47,249 nucleotides of DNA from Streptomyces populi (GCF_002911015.1 NZ_KZ626904.1:1-47249); one strand, 5' to 3'. Counted from the first letter of the stretch, positions 1 through 8,026 are shown. The notes: generated from the letters alone by a model not told the origin. Numbers and translations are program-made.

Positions 1-129
1 TTCGTCCGCGTCCTGCTGCGGTGCTCGTTCCTGATCGACGGTGATCCGGTGGGGACTCGCGGGCATGAGACGGTACGGCTGGCCGAGGGCGGCACGGTCG
101 AGGTGCTCCCGCCGTTCGCAGGAGGGTGA
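1..129 (+). CDS. MoaD/ThiS-like sulfur-carrier protein, C-terminal part
   Basis: Frame 1 is open from the first base to a TGA at 127-129 and gives 42 residues ending in PPFAGG. A C-terminal Gly-Gly after a short beta-grasp-like tail (VRLAEGGTVEVLPPFAGG) is typical of MoaD/ThiS-type sulfur carriers, in which the terminal glycine is adenylated and thiocarboxylated. The N-terminus is outside the window. The stop overlaps the GTG start of the next gene (GTGA), which implies translational coupling. A ubiquitin-fold protein of another pathway ending in GG cannot be excluded from this fragment. Confidence 0.7.
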   Translation, partial: FVRVLLRCSFLIDGDPVGTRGHETVRLAEGGTVEVLPPFAGG

Positions 130-1292
130 GCGAGACGATGAGCAACCAGCCGTACGAGGGTCGCCGCGAGGCGTACGACCCGTATCAGCAGCCGCAGGCG
201 CACCAGGAGCCCCGGCAGGGGGCCGACTGGCCGCAGCACACCCAGCAGTGGGAGGGGCGGACCTGGGAGACGCAGGCGCAGGCGCCGGTCCAGGGGGCCG
301 ACCCGTCGTACCTGCCTCCGCAGGGGTACCAGGCCTACGACGAGCCCCAGGGGTACGGCGGTGCCGCGGGGACGACGCTGCCGCCCGGGGCTCCGGAGCG
401 GCCGTGGGACCCGGAGCACGCTCCGGCCGACGCCGGGGCACCCGGTGCCGGAGTCCCGGCGCATGACGGCGGGCCCCTCCCCGAGGGCGGGACCGACGTC
501 GCCTACGGGCCCGCCACGGTCGCCGGCCAGAGCCGGCTCACCGAGGCGCAGCGCGCCCGCGCCGAGGGACGGTCACCGATCATCGAGCCCGGGATCCAGC
601 CGGCCGCGCTGACGGCGCTGCTCGCGCTGCTGCTCTCCGGGACGGCGGCGATCGGCCAGTACGCGCTCGTCGTCCCGCTCGTCCTGCTCCAGGCCGTCAC
701 CGCGGCGGGCTGGTTCCGGCTGAACGGCATGTGGCCCGCCCGGCAGGGCATCGCGCTGGCGTTCCTGGGCGCGGTGACCGCCGACGCGGCACTGCTCGCG
801 GCCGGCCGGGAGAACGCGCCCGCCGCGATCCTCGGCACCCTCGGCGTGTGGGTCCTGCTGACCCTCGTGCTGCAACTGCGCAGCCACGCCGACCCGGACA
901 CCCGGATGTACGGCCTGATGGCGACCGTCGTCTCCGCGGCGCTGGCGGTCGTCGCGGCCGGGCACCTGGCGGCCGATCCGGACGCCGTCACGGTGGGCAC
1001 GGCGGCGGTCGCCGCGGCGATCCTGGTCCGTGCGCTGCCGGTGCCCACGGCGGTCTCCGTGGTTCTCGCGCTGGCGGCCGCCGCCGGTGCCGGCTTCGGG
1101 GTCGGCGGGATGACGGACCTGGGCGCGCAGGGCGCCTTCCTCGGCCTCGGCGCGGGTGTCTGCGCGCTGATCGGGCACCGGGTGGCGAGCTACGACTACC
1201 CCTCGCGCTTCGTCCACTTCACCGCGGGCGTGGCGCTGCCGCTGGCCGCCGCCGCTCCGGCGGTCTACCTGCTGGGTCGCGCGCTGGGCTGA
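126..1292 (+). CDS. Multi-pass membrane protein with disordered Tyr/Gln/Pro-rich N-terminus
   Basis: 388 residues from a GTG that overlaps the upstream stop; an internal ATG at 138 is an alternative start. Residues 1 to about 150 are low in hydrophobicity and rich in Gln, Pro, Tyr, Gly and Glu, so probably disordered and cytoplasmic. From about residue 160 to the end there are eight or nine Ala/Leu/Val-rich hydrophobic segments separated by very short loops, with no catalytic motif that I recognise. The layout (long acidic or Pro-rich tail followed by a compact helix bundle) is common in uncharacterised Streptomyces membrane proteins. Coupling to a MoaD-like gene is the only functional hint. 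A strong terminator follows at 1363. Confidence 0.8.
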   Translation: MSETMSNQPYEGRREAYDPYQQPQAHQEPRQGADWPQHTQQWEGRTWETQAQAPVQGADPSYLPPQGYQAYDEPQGYGGAAGTTLPPGAPERPWDPEHAPADAGAPGAGVPAHDGGPLPEGGTDVAYGPATVAGQSRLTEAQRARAEGRSPIIEPGIQPAALTALLALLLSGTAAIGQYALVVPLVLLQAVTAAGWFRLNGMWPARQGIALAFLGAVTADAALLAAGRENAPAAILGTLGVWVLLTLVLQLRSHADPDTRMYGLMATVVSAALAVVAAGHLAADPDAVTVGTAAVAAAILVRALPVPTAVSVVLALAAAAGAGFGVGGMTDLGAQGAFLGLGAGVCALIGHRVASYDYPSRFVHFTAGVALPLAAAAPAVYLLGRALG

Positions 1293-1362
1293 TCCGCCGA
1301 TCAGGCGGTCGGTTCCGGTCGTCCGGCCGTGCCGAATCGTCACAGGTGATCGACAACCATCT

Positions 1363-1391
1363 CGAAGGGCCCCCGATCCGGGGGCCCTTCG
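1363..1391 (+). terminator. Intrinsic-type terminator after the membrane protein gene
   Basis: Perfect inverted repeat CGAAGGGCCCCC / GGGGGCCCTTCG with a short loop, 70 bp after the stop at 1292. There is no T-run, as usual for Streptomyces terminators. Confidence 0.7.
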
Positions 1392-1461
1392 GGGTTAGGC
1401 TCGCGTTCGGTGGCCACTCGGCCGTCCAGACGGGGCCGTCCCAGGTGAGGGAACAACGAGC

Positions 1462-2205
1462 ATGCGCGCACTGCGAATAACCCTGATTCTGTTAATCGTT
1501 CTCGGCGGTCTGTTCGTGCTCGCCGACCGGGTGGCGGTCGGGTTCGCGGAGGACGAGGCAGCGGGCCGGATCAAGAGCACCGAGGGCCTCGCGGCCACCC
1601 CCGACGTGTCCATCGAGGGCTTTCCGTTCCTCACCCAGGTCGTCGCCGGTGAACTCGACGACGTGAAGATCGGCATCAAGGACTACGAGGCGCCGAACGG
1701 CGGCACGGGCGCCTCCGCCGGCACCATCCGCATCGACGACCTCGACGCCGAGATGCACGGTGTCGCCTTCAGCGGTGACTACAGCTCCGCCACCGCCGAC
1801 AGCGCCACCGGTACCGCGTCGATCTCGTACGCCGAGCTGCTCAAGGCCGCCAAGTCCGAGCCCGTGGAACTCGGGCTGGGCCTCACCGCCAAGGTGATCG
1901 GCCTGTCCGACGGCGGCAACGGCAAGATCAAGGTCGCCGTCTCGGTGACCGACCCCGTCACCAAGTCGCCCCAGACGGTCTCGGTGCTGAGCTCCGTCAG
2001 CGTCTCCGGCAACACCGTGAAGGTGCACGCCGACTCCCTGCCCAAGCTGGCCGTCCAGCTCGCCGAGGGACGGATCCGTTCGATCACCGACTTCCAGCAG
2101 AAGATCGAGGAACTGCCGGGCGGCGTCAAGCTCGACAAGGTCGAGGCGGCCCCGGACGGTGTCGAGATCTCGGTGAAGGGTTCGGACGTCAGGCTGGTCG
2201 GGTAG
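1462..2205 (+). CDS. LmeA-like phospholipid-binding protein (DUF2993)
   Basis: 247 residues. An N-terminal signal anchor (residues 5-24, RITLILLIVLGGLFVLADRV) precedes a periplasmic/extracytoplasmic domain that fits DUF2993: the ADRVAVGFAEDEAAGRI start, the VSIEGFPFLTQV motif and the GELDDVKI motif are characteristic. In mycobacteria the family member LmeA binds phosphoinositides and supports mannan elongation; a lipid-binding role at the membrane is inferred here. The ATG lies 16 bases after a weak GGTGAGGGAAC purine stretch. It is monocistronic, bracketed by a terminator on each side. Confidence 0.85.
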   Translation: MRALRITLILLIVLGGLFVLADRVAVGFAEDEAAGRIKSTEGLAATPDVSIEGFPFLTQVVAGELDDVKIGIKDYEAPNGGTGASAGTIRIDDLDAEMHGVAFSGDYSSATADSATGTASISYAELLKAAKSEPVELGLGLTAKVIGLSDGGNGKIKVAVSVTDPVTKSPQTVSVLSSVSVSGNTVKVHADSLPKLAVQLAEGRIRSITDFQQKIEELPGGVKLDKVEAAPDGVEISVKGSDVRLVG

Positions 2206-2215
2206 AAGGCCACAC

Positions 2216-2271
2216 CGAAGCCCCGGGTCCCATCGGGGCCCCGGGTCCTACTGGGGCCCCGGGCCCCGTCG
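2216..2271 (+). terminator. GC-rich repeat/terminator after the LmeA-like gene
   Basis: Directly repeated and self-complementary blocks of GGGGCCCCGGGTCC/GGGGCCCCGGGCCCC begin about 15 bases after the stop. They can form several alternative hairpins. Confidence 0.45.
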
Positions 2272-2513
2272 GTCCGGCGCGACGGTCAGATCCGCCGGAA
2301 GGCTTCGCGGGGCCCGTCGTCGGGCCCCGCGAAGGACGACTGTCCGAAAGGCGAGACGGCCCCGTCCGTACCGCAGATGGGCCGGCGTGACGGAGGCCGG
2401 CGCGGGACCCCGGGAGCCGTGCGATCCGGGCCTCGACGGCCGCCTCGTTTCACAATACGGACGATCGCGTCTCAACATACGACACACCGGTGACATGCCC
2501 GCCTGTCCGTCCC

Positions 2514-2519
2514 TACGAT
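2514..2519 (+). promoter_or_regulatory. -10 box (TACGAT) for a leaderless leader-peptide transcript
   Basis: TACGAT matches the Streptomyces TANNNT -10 consensus and sits 7 bases before the ATG at 2527, the spacing expected if the transcript begins at the start codon. No clear -35 box is seen. The 320 bases between 2206 and 2526 hold no gene that I can support. Confidence 0.55.
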
Positions 2520-2526
2520 CGGACCC

Positions 2527-2607
2527 ATGAAGCGACAGGCGGATCTCACGAAGCGGCGGGCAGTAGACCTGTGCCGCGTCGCCGCCATGCTCTGTCGCAC
2601 CTTCTGA
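2527..2607 (+). CDS. Cysteine-containing leader peptide (Ms5788A-like) of the sulfurtransferase operon
   Basis: A 26-residue ORF starts MKRQADLTKRRAV and ends DLCRVAAMLCRTF. Two cysteines sit close to the C-terminus, with codons TGC and TGT. In mycobacteria, cysteine-rich leader peptides of this kind (Ms5788A family) precede the rhodanese/sseC genes and sense cysteine supply by translation attenuation; the position here is the same. The start is probably leaderless, with TACGAT 7 bases upstream. A perfect hairpin begins directly after the stop. That it is translated is inferred from family knowledge and context, not from length. Confidence 0.8.
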   Translation: MKRQADLTKRRAVDLCRVAAMLCRTF

Positions 2608-2662
2608 GCGGAAGCGTTCCGTCTTCCGCGAGCCGGGCCCCTGGACCTCTCTTGTCCGGGCC
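2608..2662 (+). promoter_or_regulatory. Two hairpins after the leader peptide (candidate attenuator)
   Basis: The first hairpin, GCGGAAG-N8-CTTCCGC (2608-2629), starts at the base after the leader stop. The second, GGCCC-CT-GGAC-N7-GTCC-GGGCC, occupies 2636-2662. Ribosome position at the Cys codons could switch these structures. The spacing to the rhodanese RBS (about 85 bases) would allow masking of a longer structure, but I cannot fold it here. Confidence 0.5.
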
Positions 2663-2757
2663 ACGATTGCGCCGCGCAGGCCCTCACCGGCATGCACCGC
2701 ACCGCGCACCCTCTCCATCGCACCACCCCGCCGCAACTGCCCCGGAGGAGAACGAGC

Positions 2758-3603
2758 ATGAGCCGCAGCGACGTCCTGGTAGACGCCGACTGGGTCCAGG
2801 ACCACCTGGACGACCCGAACGTGGCGATCGTCGAGGTCGACGAGGACACGTCGGCGTACGAGAAGAACCACATCAAGAACGCCATCCGGATCGACTGGAC
2901 CAAGGACCTCCAGGACCCGGTCCGTCGTGACTTCATCGACCAGGAGGGCTTCGAGAAGCTCCTCTCGTCGAAGGGCATCGCCAACGACACGCTGGTCGTG
3001 CTCTACGGCGGCAACAACAACTGGTTCGCGTCCTACGCCTACTGGTACTTCAAGCTCTACGGCCACGAGAACGTGAAGCTCCTCGACGGCGGCCGCAAGA
3101 AGTGGGAGCTCGACTCCCGCGACCTGGTCGACGGCTCGCAGATCCCCGAGCGCGCCGCCACCGAGTACAAGGCCAAGGCCCAGGACACCTCCATCCGCGC
3201 CTTCCGCGACGACGTCGTCGCCGCGATCGGTTCGCAGAACCTGGTCGACGTCCGGTCGCCCGACGAGTTCAGCGGCAAGCTGCTCGCCCCGGCGCACCTG
3301 CCGCAGGAGCAGTCGCAGCGTCCGGGCCACGTCCCGAGCGCCCGCAACATCCCGTGGTCGAAGAACGCCAACGACGACGGCACCTTCAAGTCGGACGACG
3401 AGCTCAAGGAGCTCTACGCCGGCGAGCAGGTCGACCTCGCCAAGGACACGATCGCCTACTGCCGCATCGGTGAGCGTTCCGCGCTCACCTGGTTCGTGCT
3501 GCACGAGCTCCTCGGTGTGCAGAACGTCAAGAACTACGACGGCTCCTGGACCGAGTACGGCTCCCTCGTCGGTGTGCCGATCGAGCTCGGCGCCAACAAG
3601 TAA
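2758..3603 (+). CDS. Thiosulfate sulfurtransferase (rhodanese, CysA/SseA type)
   Basis: 281 residues from the ATG at 2758, preceded by GGAGGAG seven bases upstream; a longer ORF to 2692 lacks an RBS. Two tandem rhodanese domains: an inactive N-terminal one (about 10-125, with VLYGGNNNWFASYAYW) and a catalytic one (about 155-275) with LVDVRSPDEFSG and the active-site loop CRIGERS, in which Cys235 is the persulfide-forming residue. It transfers sulfane sulfur from thiosulfate to cyanide or thiol acceptors in the cytoplasm. It lies between the Cys leader peptide and a DUF1416/SseC gene, the arrangement known from mycobacterial cysA2-sseC2, so cysteine-responsive control is likely. Confidence 0.95.
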   Translation: MSRSDVLVDADWVQDHLDDPNVAIVEVDEDTSAYEKNHIKNAIRIDWTKDLQDPVRRDFIDQEGFEKLLSSKGIANDTLVVLYGGNNNWFASYAYWYFKLYGHENVKLLDGGRKKWELDSRDLVDGSQIPERAATEYKAKAQDTSIRAFRDDVVAAIGSQNLVDVRSPDEFSGKLLAPAHLPQEQSQRPGHVPSARNIPWSKNANDDGTFKSDDELKELYAGEQVDLAKDTIAYCRIGERSALTWFVLHELLGVQNVKNYDGSWTEYGSLVGVPIELGANK

Positions 3604-3633
3604 CCCCCAAGGTCTGAAGGACGGAATCGAAAT

Positions 3634-3921
3634 ATGTGTGGAGCGAAGGCCGGCGGCCCCGACGCCTCGACGATCAAGCCCGGTGAGACCACGATCCAGG
3701 GTCAGGTGACCCGCGACGGCGAGCCGGTGACGGGCTACGTCCGTCTGCTGGACTCGACCGGCGAGTTCACGGCGGAGGTCCCCACCTCCGCGACGGGACA
3801 GTTCCGCTTCTACGCGGCCGAGGGCACCTGGACCGTCCGCGCGCTGGTCCCCGGTGGCACCGCGGACCGCACGGTCGTCGCCCAGACGGGCGGCCTCGCC
3901 GAGGTCGCGATCGCCGTCTGA
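3634..3921 (+). CDS. sseC: DUF1416 protein (SseC-like), partner of the sulfurtransferase
   Basis: 95 residues, starting MCGAKAGGPDAS, 30 bases after the rhodanese stop and preceded by GGACGGAATCG. The fold looks like a small carboxypeptidase-regulatory or Ig-like beta sandwich (IQGQVTRDGEPVTGYVRLL, FRFYAAEGTWTVRALVPGG). DUF1416 proteins (SseC in Mycobacterium) always accompany the rhodanese, and the conserved Cys2 near the N-terminus is notable for a sulfur-transfer partner. The biochemical role is not established. A strong hairpin at 3961-4018 ends the operon. Confidence 0.88.
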   Translation: MCGAKAGGPDASTIKPGETTIQGQVTRDGEPVTGYVRLLDSTGEFTAEVPTSATGQFRFYAAEGTWTVRALVPGGTADRTVVAQTGGLAEVAIAV

Positions 3922-3960
3922 ACACCGGACCGCCGTAGCTGACGGCGGTCGACCGAACGG

Positions 3961-4018
3961 CCGAAGGGCCGCACCCCCGGGGGTTGGACGCTTACCGGAT
4001 CGGGGTGCGGCCCTTCGG
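3961..4018 (+). terminator. Long stem terminator of the sulfurtransferase operon
   Basis: CCGAAGGGCCGCACCCC (3961-3977) pairs with GGGGTGCGGCCCTTCGG (4002-4018). The stem is 17 bp and perfect. Confidence 0.8.
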
Positions 4019-4111
4019 CTTGCCCGGCTCTCCCGTCCCGGCCCGCGCCCCGGGCCCTCCCGGGCCCGCCGGCACTGCGCCGGACGGGTTGTCCGGGCCT
4101 ACGCTGGTGGT

Positions 4112-4375
4112 ATGTACGCGCGCAGGCGGCATCAGTACTTCGCCATGATGGGGACGTGCATCGTGCTGTTCGTCCTCGCCTGGTCGGTCGTGCGGCTGTG
4201 GTCGGTTCCCGCCGCCGTCGCCATGTGCGTGGTGGCCATGCTGATTCCGCCGGTGGCCGCGATGGTGGCCAACCGGCGGGGGCCCGAGGACCGATGGTGG
4301 GACGACCCGTCCGGGGATCCGAAGTCCGACGAGTGGTGGGACGAGCTGGACGGCAAGAAGCGACGGCAGCAGTAG
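4112..4375 (+). CDS. DUF3099 small membrane protein
   Basis: 87 residues: MYARRRHQYFAMMGTC, then two hydrophobic segments (about 10-28 and 31-51), then a Trp/Asp-rich cytoplasmic tail (EDRWWDD, DEWWDELDG). The sequence NRRGPEDRWWDD after the second helix is the DUF3099 hallmark. The start is the ATG at 4112, with no clear RBS; TACGCT at 4100-4105 suggests a nearly leaderless mRNA. Function is unknown. A VOC gene follows 15 bases downstream on the same strand. Confidence 0.8.
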   Translation: MYARRRHQYFAMMGTCIVLFVLAWSVVRLWSVPAAVAMCVVAMLIPPVAAMVANRRGPEDRWWDDPSGDPKSDEWWDELDGKKRRQQ

Positions 4376-4390
4376 GAGCGGGAAGCGTCT

Positions 4391-4786
4391 ATGTCGCGAA
4401 CGAGGTTGTCCACCGTGGTGTTCGACGCGCCCGACGCCCATGAGCTGGCCGGCTTCTACCGGAGGCTGCTCGGGTACGAGGTGCGTGCCGAGGAGCCCGA
4501 CTGGGTGCTCATCGGCCCGCCGTTCGGCGAGGTCGCGCTCGCTTTCGAGACCGAACCGGACTACACCCCGCCGGTGTGGCCCGCGGGCCCCGGCGACCAG
4601 CGGATGATGCTCCATCTCGACATCGAGGTCGACGACTTGGCCGAGGAGACCGTCCGCGCCGTGGAACAGGGCGCCCGGCTCGCCGTTCACCAGCCCCAGG
4701 AGGACGTACGGGTGCTGTTCGACCCGGCGGGCCACCCCTTCTGCCTCTGGGTGGACACGCGTACGCGGCGCAGGCGGGGTCAGTAG
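4391..4786 (+). CDS. VOC-family (glyoxalase/dioxygenase-fold) protein
   Basis: 131 residues, starting MSRTRLSTVVFDAPD, with GGAGCGGGAAGCG upstream. Two beta-alpha-beta-beta-beta modules are readable: residues 5-60 (ELAGFYRRLLGYEV...WVLIGP) and 75-125 (MMLHLDIEVDDLAEETVRAVEQGARL...VLFDPAGHPFCLWV). The His in LHLDIEV and the terminal HPFCLW are at usual metal-ligand positions of the superfamily. Substrate is unknown; members range from glyoxalases to antibiotic-binding proteins. Confidence 0.85.
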   Translation: MSRTRLSTVVFDAPDAHELAGFYRRLLGYEVRAEEPDWVLIGPPFGEVALAFETEPDYTPPVWPAGPGDQRMMLHLDIEVDDLAEETVRAVEQGARLAVHQPQEDVRVLFDPAGHPFCLWVDTRTRRRRGQ

Positions 4787-4864
4787 CACCGGGGAGGGCG
4801 GGCCGGCGAGGGCCCGGGGAGGCGGCCGCCGGCGGGATGCCGGCTCCGGGGGACGGGACGACGG

Positions 4865-5227
4865 TCAGTAGACCAGCGCCTGCGTCCCGTCCGCCATCGC
4901 CTCCTGCACGAACACCTGCGCCCCCGCGATCCGTACGCCCTCCAGGACGTCCTTCTCCGTGATGTCGCGCCGGGCCGCGCACTGGGTGCACAGGGTGATG
5001 CGCCCGGCCGCCAGGATCGAGTCGATCAGATCGGGCAGCGGTGCCGCGTGCGGGAGCTCGAACCCGGCGGCGCGGCCCGGCAGCGCGAACCAGGAGGACT
5101 CGCCGGTCAGCCAGAGGGAGACCTCCACGCCACTGGCCACGGCCACCGCGGCGACGGTGAACGCCTGCGAGCAGCGCTCCGGGGCGTCGGCCCCCGCCGT
5201 CACCTTGATCACGAGCTTGTTCGCCAT
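4865..5227 (-). CDS. DsrE-like sulfur-relay family protein
   Basis: 120 residues from MANKLVIKVTAGADAPERCSQ, taking the ATG at 5227; longer starts at 5236 or 5257 are possible. The DsrE/TusD Rossmann-like fold is suggested by VIKVTAGADAPERCSQAFTVAAVAVASGVEVSLWLTGE and the C-terminal ITLCTQCAARRDI segment with a Cys-x2-Cys pair, where DsrE members carry a sulfur-handling cysteine. Monocistronic, facing away from the downstream operon. It lies within 2 kb of the rhodanese genes, which fits sulfur transfer, but a partner is not shown. Confidence 0.75.
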   Translation of the reverse strand: MANKLVIKVTAGADAPERCSQAFTVAAVAVASGVEVSLWLTGESSWFALPGRAAGFELPHAAPLPDLIDSILAAGRITLCTQCAARRDITEKDVLEGVRIAGAQVFVQEAMADGTQALVY

Positions 5228-5339
5228 GGCCGCCATCGTAGTCCGAATCGTGATCAACGACGACGCAACCCCGTGTACGCGCCACGGGTCTCCTGTGCGC
5301 GGATCGGAATCCGCGCTTCACCTTCTGTGGGGGGATGTC

Positions 5340-6149
5340 TTGGAAGTACCCGAAGCATCCGGGACACCGGAAAGACCGAGCGCGTCCGGTGACGCGCCGG
5401 CCGCCGGTCCCGGTACACCGCCGGACGCTCCGTCAGGGCCCCGGCCCCGTCGGCGCGGTCGTACGACGCTGATCGTCGCCACGGCCGCCGTGCTCGGTCT
5501 CGTCGCCGGTACCTGTGCCGGATTCCTGGTCCAGGCCCACCGCGCGCCCACGAAGCTGCCCTCGCTGTCGCAGCCGGCGGTGACCCGGGCCGAGGGTCCC
5601 GGCCCCGACCCGCTGTCCGCCGCCCAGGACCACCGGGTGAAGACGGACGGCGACCTGCGCAAGCTGCTGATCGCCCGGCCGAAGGGCGCGAGGGAGGCCC
5701 ACTGGGCGGACAAGGACGGCTGGTTGGACCTGGCGGACTACGCGGAGTCGTACGAGAAGCCGGCCGACGCCTTCCCCGACCTCATCAGCGACCAGTTCCG
5801 CCGCGCGGTCGTCGTCGGCTGGGACCAGGGCAGCGCGTCCACCGTGGAGATCCGCCTGGTGCAGTTCCGCCAGGAGGACGGCCTGGAAGCCGCCGAGTAC
5901 GCCGAGGGCGGCTACTACTGGGCGGAGAAGGAGGGCGGCACCCGCAGTTGGCCCGTTCCCGGCACCGGGGACGGCATGGCGTACGTCCACACCCGTCCCG
6001 ACACGGAGCCGGGCTATCTCCCGGTGTACTCGGCGGAGGCGCACGCCTGGCGTGGCGACATCGCCATGGAGATCTGGGTCTACGACAGCAAGCCGATCTC
6101 CAAGGACAGGATCATGGATCTGGCCGAGCGGCAGGTGGGACGACTGTGA
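5340..6149 (+). CDS. Membrane-anchored extracytoplasmic protein, first of three (paralogue of the third)
   Basis: The frame is open far upstream but has no ATG or GTG where expected; a TTG at 5340 behind GGGGGGA is the best start and gives 269 residues. Pro/Ser/Gly-rich N-terminus, Arg-rich stop-transfer (PRPRRRGR), one TM helix (about 40-62, TTLIVATAAVLGLVAGTCAGF), then an extracellular domain with KDGWLDLADYA and VVVGWDQGSASTVEIRLVQF. The third gene has matching TDGWLPKADFL and RGWTTPDGTRTRIYLLRF, so the two are paralogues. The stop overlaps the next start (GTGA). No known domain recognised. Confidence 0.75.
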   Translation: MEVPEASGTPERPSASGDAPAAGPGTPPDAPSGPRPRRRGRTTLIVATAAVLGLVAGTCAGFLVQAHRAPTKLPSLSQPAVTRAEGPGPDPLSAAQDHRVKTDGDLRKLLIARPKGAREAHWADKDGWLDLADYAESYEKPADAFPDLISDQFRRAVVVGWDQGSASTVEIRLVQFRQEDGLEAAEYAEGGYYWAEKEGGTRSWPVPGTGDGMAYVHTRPDTEPGYLPVYSAEAHAWRGDIAMEIWVYDSKPISKDRIMDLAERQVGRL

Positions 6150-7111
6150 GCGAGAACCTGACCGGGAACCCCGCGGGCCCTGCCGGAATCCCTGCGGAGG
6201 GTGTCACTGCGGACCCTGCCGGGATCCTTGCGGAGGGTGTCGCCGGGGACCCCGACGGGACCACCGTCGAAGCGCCCGCGCCGGGCCCCGGCCCCGCTCA
6301 GGGCGTCGCCGCGCCCGCCGGTGAGGCCGCCGACGAAGCCGCCGACGAGGCCGTCGCGCCCGAGAAGCGTCTGCGCCCCGGCCGCATCGCCGCCGTCTCC
6401 GGCGCCGTCCTGCTGGTCGCCGCCGTGATCGGCGGGGTCGGCTGGACCTCCGCGACCGTGGACGCCGCCGACCGTGATCCCGGGAAGCCCACCTGGCGCT
6501 TCCCGAAGCCCGCGAAGGACGAGGGCGGGGAGACGAAGTCCGCCAAGGGCCTCGCGGGCATGCTCCTGCCCTACGACGAGGCCTACACACCCGGTCCCGA
6601 CCTCGGCGAGTTCGGCAACGACGTCGAGCTGAACGGCCGTCAGGCCACCGCGCTGCGCAAGGAGTCCCTCCGCGACCTGCCCCGCACCCAGCGGCGGCGG
6701 CTGGAGAAGGAGATCGACGAAGAGCACATCAAGGGCGTGGTCATGCGCAGTTACGCGAGCGCGGACTCCTACGTGATCTACAAGAAGCAGACCTTCACCG
6801 CGAGCGTCACGCTGTCCCGGCTGGAGAACCAGCGGACCGTGCGGGACATCTCGAGGGCGCAGAACGAGGTGCTCGACGCGCTCGGTGTCTTCCGCAAGGG
6901 TCCGAAGATCGAGGGGCACAAGAACGCCGGGTGCTTCCTGCCGCCCAAGGACAAGACCGAGAAGCTCGACATGATGTTCTGCTCCGCGTACGTGGGAGAC
7001 GTACTGGTGAGCGCCACCGTTTCCGGCATCAAGCCGCTCGACGGCCCGACCGTCACGCGCTTCCTGGCCGCCCAGCTCGACCGGATCACGGACCCGGGGG
7101 AGGCCGTATGA
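6146..7111 (+). CDS. Membrane-anchored extracytoplasmic protein, second of three
   Basis: 321 residues from a GTG overlapping the previous stop. The first 75 residues are acidic and contain repeat-like GIPAEGV/GILAEGV units; a TM helix at about 83-105 (IAAVSGAVLLVAAVIGGVGWTS) follows an Arg-containing stretch. The external domain (about 110-321) has two Cys (GCFLPP and MMFCSAYV) that could form a disulfide. It shares the layout of its two neighbours but little sequence. The ATGA overlap with the third gene means that the three are translationally coupled. Function unknown. Confidence 0.8.
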   Translation: MSENLTGNPAGPAGIPAEGVTADPAGILAEGVAGDPDGTTVEAPAPGPGPAQGVAAPAGEAADEAADEAVAPEKRLRPGRIAAVSGAVLLVAAVIGGVGWTSATVDAADRDPGKPTWRFPKPAKDEGGETKSAKGLAGMLLPYDEAYTPGPDLGEFGNDVELNGRQATALRKESLRDLPRTQRRRLEKEIDEEHIKGVVMRSYASADSYVIYKKQTFTASVTLSRLENQRTVRDISRAQNEVLDALGVFRKGPKIEGHKNAGCFLPPKDKTEKLDMMFCSAYVGDVLVSATVSGIKPLDGPTVTRFLAAQLDRITDPGEAV

Positions 7112-7956
7112 CCGAGAACCCCGCCACGCCCGAGATTCCGGAGGCGGCCGTTTCTCCGGCCGGACCGCTCCCGGAGGCGCCCCCGGTCAGGAAGGACCGC
7201 CGCGTCCTTCGTGCCGTGCTGCGCTGGACCGCGGCCACCGTGGTCTTCGCGACGGTCGGCGCGGCCGCCGCGTACGGCATCACGGAGATGCGGCGCACCG
7301 ACGTCCCGGGCCTCGCCACCGCGTCCGACGGGCGCTGGAACTACCCCGAGATCCAGTACCCCCCGCTGCCGTCGGGCAGCCCGAGCGCCTTCGCCGAGAC
7401 CAACAGGGCGAACGTCCACCACGCCGACCTGCGCCGGCTCCTGCTGCCCGTTCCCGAGGGCGCGAAGGCCGACGAGGACCTGCGCGGTACGGACGGCTGG
7501 CTGCCGAAGGCGGACTTCCTCGACGTGTATGCCTCGAAGGGCGACCGCGATCACGTCGGGCGGCTGCTGACCGACTACGCCCTGCGGCACATCGCCGCCC
7601 GGGGCTGGACCACCCCGGACGGCACCCGCACCCGGATCTATCTGCTCCGGTTCGACTCCGCCGCCATCGTCGACTCGCTCCAGCAGGACGAGCTCACGAG
7701 CTGGGACAGCCCGAACTTCGCGCTGCGCGGCGCGGCCGACGTGCACAGCGACGGGAGCCTCCCGCAGGCCACCCAGGTCGAGCACGTCCCCCACTACGCC
7801 TACGAGGAGGCCAAGCCGTACGGCGCCGAGCAGGTCAGGCAGGCGTACCTGGTGGCCGGGGACACCCTCGGGCTGATCGTGCAGTCCCGCAAGGGCTCCG
7901 CGCCGAAGATCCCCTTCCAGCAGACGGTCGTGTTGCAGAGCCAGCTCCTCGGCTGA
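7108..7956 (+). CDS. Membrane-anchored extracytoplasmic protein, third of three (paralogue of the first)
   Basis: 282 residues, ATG overlapping the previous stop. Basic segment RKDRRVLRAVLRW, TM helix about 38-58 (ATVVFATVGAAAAYGI), then an extracellular domain with LRRLLLPVPEGAKADEDLR, equivalent to LRKLLIARPKGAREAHWAD in the first gene. Such strings recur in actinomycete cell-surface proteins of unknown role. A perfect hairpin at 7994-8026 ends the operon. The three proteins may form one envelope complex; this is inferred only from coupling and shared topology. Confidence 0.8.
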   Translation: MTENPATPEIPEAAVSPAGPLPEAPPVRKDRRVLRAVLRWTAATVVFATVGAAAAYGITEMRRTDVPGLATASDGRWNYPEIQYPPLPSGSPSAFAETNRANVHHADLRRLLLPVPEGAKADEDLRGTDGWLPKADFLDVYASKGDRDHVGRLLTDYALRHIAARGWTTPDGTRTRIYLLRFDSAAIVDSLQQDELTSWDSPNFALRGAADVHSDGSLPQATQVEHVPHYAYEEAKPYGAEQVRQAYLVAGDTLGLIVQSRKGSAPKIPFQQTVVLQSQLLG

Positions 7957-7993
7957 GCGTGACGGCCCGGACAGGGCCCACCTGGAAGAGAGC

Positions 7994-8026
7994 GCCGGGC
8001 CCCGGCCGCGTAAGCTGGGGCCCGGC
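7994..8026 (+). terminator. Terminator of the three-gene membrane operon
   Basis: GCCGGGCCCC (7994-8003) and GGGGCCCGGC (8017-8026), followed by CTTT. Confidence 0.75.
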
